In this document: positions 5,480 through 6,196 of the stretch, in pieces
How positions within the stretch are numbered: the first letter of the stretch is position 1
Layout: each line of letters begins with the position of its first letter
Source: Bin5 sp034428395
GTDB lineage: Bacteria; Chloroflexota; Anaerolineae; Caldilineales; Caldilineaceae
Length of the DNA stretch: 6,196 nt
NCBI GenBank assembly: GCA_034428395.1
Contig: DAOUHX010000122.1
Span: 1-6,196, forward strand
Direction: 5' to 3'
Made by a program: the position numbers and the translations under genes
The notes under the pieces: model-generated
What the model was told of the DNA's origin: nothing
Seen by the model: the letters and a program-made list of their open reading frames with translations, nothing else
The model's database searches: none

Positions 5480-6196
5480 ATGTCAAACGGAAATCAGCGA
5501 GGGACGGTCCGGCTCACGATGGGCCAGGCGGTGGTCAAATATCTGCAGGCCCAATACAGTGAACGCGACGGGCAGGAGCAGCGCCTGATCCCGGGCATAT
5601 TCGGTATTTTCGGGCACGGCAATGTGGCCGGCCTGGGGCAGGCGATCGAGGAATACGGCCAGGACCTGCCCTTCTACCAGCCCTGCAACGAGCAGTCGAT
5701 GGTCCATACCGCCAGCGGATTCGCCAAGGCCAACCTGCGCCTGTCCACCTTCGCCTGCACCTCGTCGATCGGGCCGGGCGCGACCAACATGGTCACCGGC
5801 GCGGCGACGGCGACGCTCAACCGGCTGCCGGTGCTTCTCCTGCCGTCCGACTACTATGTCACCCGCTACCAGGGTCCGGTGCTGCAGCAGCTCGAGCATC
5901 CGATCTCGGCCGACGTAAGTGTCAATGATTGTTTCCGTCCGGTCAGCCGCTTCTTCGATCGCATCTCGCGGCCGGAGCAGCTGCTGACGGCACTGCCGGA
6001 AGCGATGAGAGTTCTGGTCGACCCGGCCGATACCGGCGCCGTGACAGTCGCGCTGCCGCAGGACGTGCAGGCGCACGCCTACGACTATCCGGCCTACTTT
6101 TTCGACAAACGGGTCTGGCAGGTGGAACGGCGGCGCCCGCATCCGGACCGCATCGCCGAGGCCGTCGCCCTTCTCAAGGCGGCCGAACGTCCAATT
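5480..6196 (+). CDS. iolD: IolD-like ThDP-dependent cyclic-diketone hydrolase (5' part)
   Basis: The first 239 residues of a protein that should be about 610-650 long; the frame is open to the window edge. It matches IolD, the thiamine-diphosphate enzyme that hydrolyses 3D-trihydroxycyclohexane-1,2-dione to 5-deoxyglucuronate in myo-inositol breakdown. Diagnostic blocks are TVRLTMGQAVVKYL (9-22), IFGIFGHGNVAGLGQA (40-55), CNEQSM (69-74) with the ThDP-activating Glu71, ACTSSIGPGATNMVTGAA (92-109), NRLPVLLLP (114-122), SVNDCFRPVSRFFDRISRPEQLL (147-169) and ALPQDVQAHAYDYP (191-204). Compared with the IolD sequences I remember, Cys69 stands where His is usual (HNEQ), and LPSD and QGPVLQQ replace LPGD and PDPVLQQ. 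This may be a diverged paralogue acting on a related ring. AAGGAG at 5467-5472, seven bases before the ATG, sets the start. The ThDP-binding C-terminal domain lies outside. Confidence 0.92.
   Translation, partial: MSNGNQRGTVRLTMGQAVVKYLQAQYSERDGQEQRLIPGIFGIFGHGNVAGLGQAIEEYGQDLPFYQPCNEQSMVHTASGFAKANLRLSTFACTSSIGPGATNMVTGAATATLNRLPVLLLPSDYYVTRYQGPVLQQLEHPISADVSVNDCFRPVSRFFDRISRPEQLLTALPEAMRVLVDPADTGAVTVALPQDVQAHAYDYPAYFFDKRVWQVERRRPHPDRIAEAVALLKAAERPI

Overview
This is a GC-rich (roughly 60 % by eye) bacterial window in which every credible gene lies on the + strand. Six protein genes have recognisable families, and the window opens in the tail of a seventh that I cannot identify. The order is: an unidentified C-terminal fragment (2-148), a GH4 NAD-dependent glycosidase (225-1541), a phytanoyl-CoA dioxygenase (PhyH)-family Fe(II)/2-oxoglutarate oxygenase (1657-2454), an HpcH/HpaI class II pyruvate aldolase (2673-3428), a Gfo/Idh/MocA oxidoreductase (3455-4459), a sugar isomerase/epimerase-type TIM barrel (4481-5419), and the N-terminal part of an IolD-like ThDP enzyme (5480 to the window edge). 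No tRNA, rRNA, mobile element or CRISPR array is visible. The host cannot be named from this sequence. High GC and strong Shine-Dalgarno sequences fit many free-living soil or water heterotrophs; a Chloroflexota-like (for example Caldilinea-type) origin is only an impression.

Layout: the last four genes form a tight run, with gaps of 26, 21 and 60 bp, and are probably one operon. The GH4 and PhyH genes precede it, separated by a 115-bp gap, and a 218-bp gap lies before the aldolase. The 218-bp gap is the longest non-coding stretch and the best place for an internal promoter. It holds an 11-bp palindrome and two TGTAAT boxes. The 60-bp gap before the IolD-like gene holds a perfect 8-bp inverted repeat with a 3-nt centre.

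How the genes may work together (inference): GH4 would cleave an imported alpha-glycoside or uronide inside the cell. Gfo/Idh would oxidise a ring hydroxyl of a sugar or cyclitol. The TIM-barrel protein would isomerise, epimerise or eliminate the keto product. The IolD-like enzyme would open a cyclic diketone, as in myo-inositol catabolism, and the pyruvate aldolase would split a 2-keto-3-deoxy acid. The PhyH protein is the odd member; it could remove an O-methyl group or hydroxylate the substrate. The best single hypothesis is catabolism of a glycosylated, perhaps O-methylated, cyclitol or related sugar by a route that resembles but does not match the classical iol pathway. A second possibility is a 3-keto-sugar route. 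Neither is proved by the sequence.
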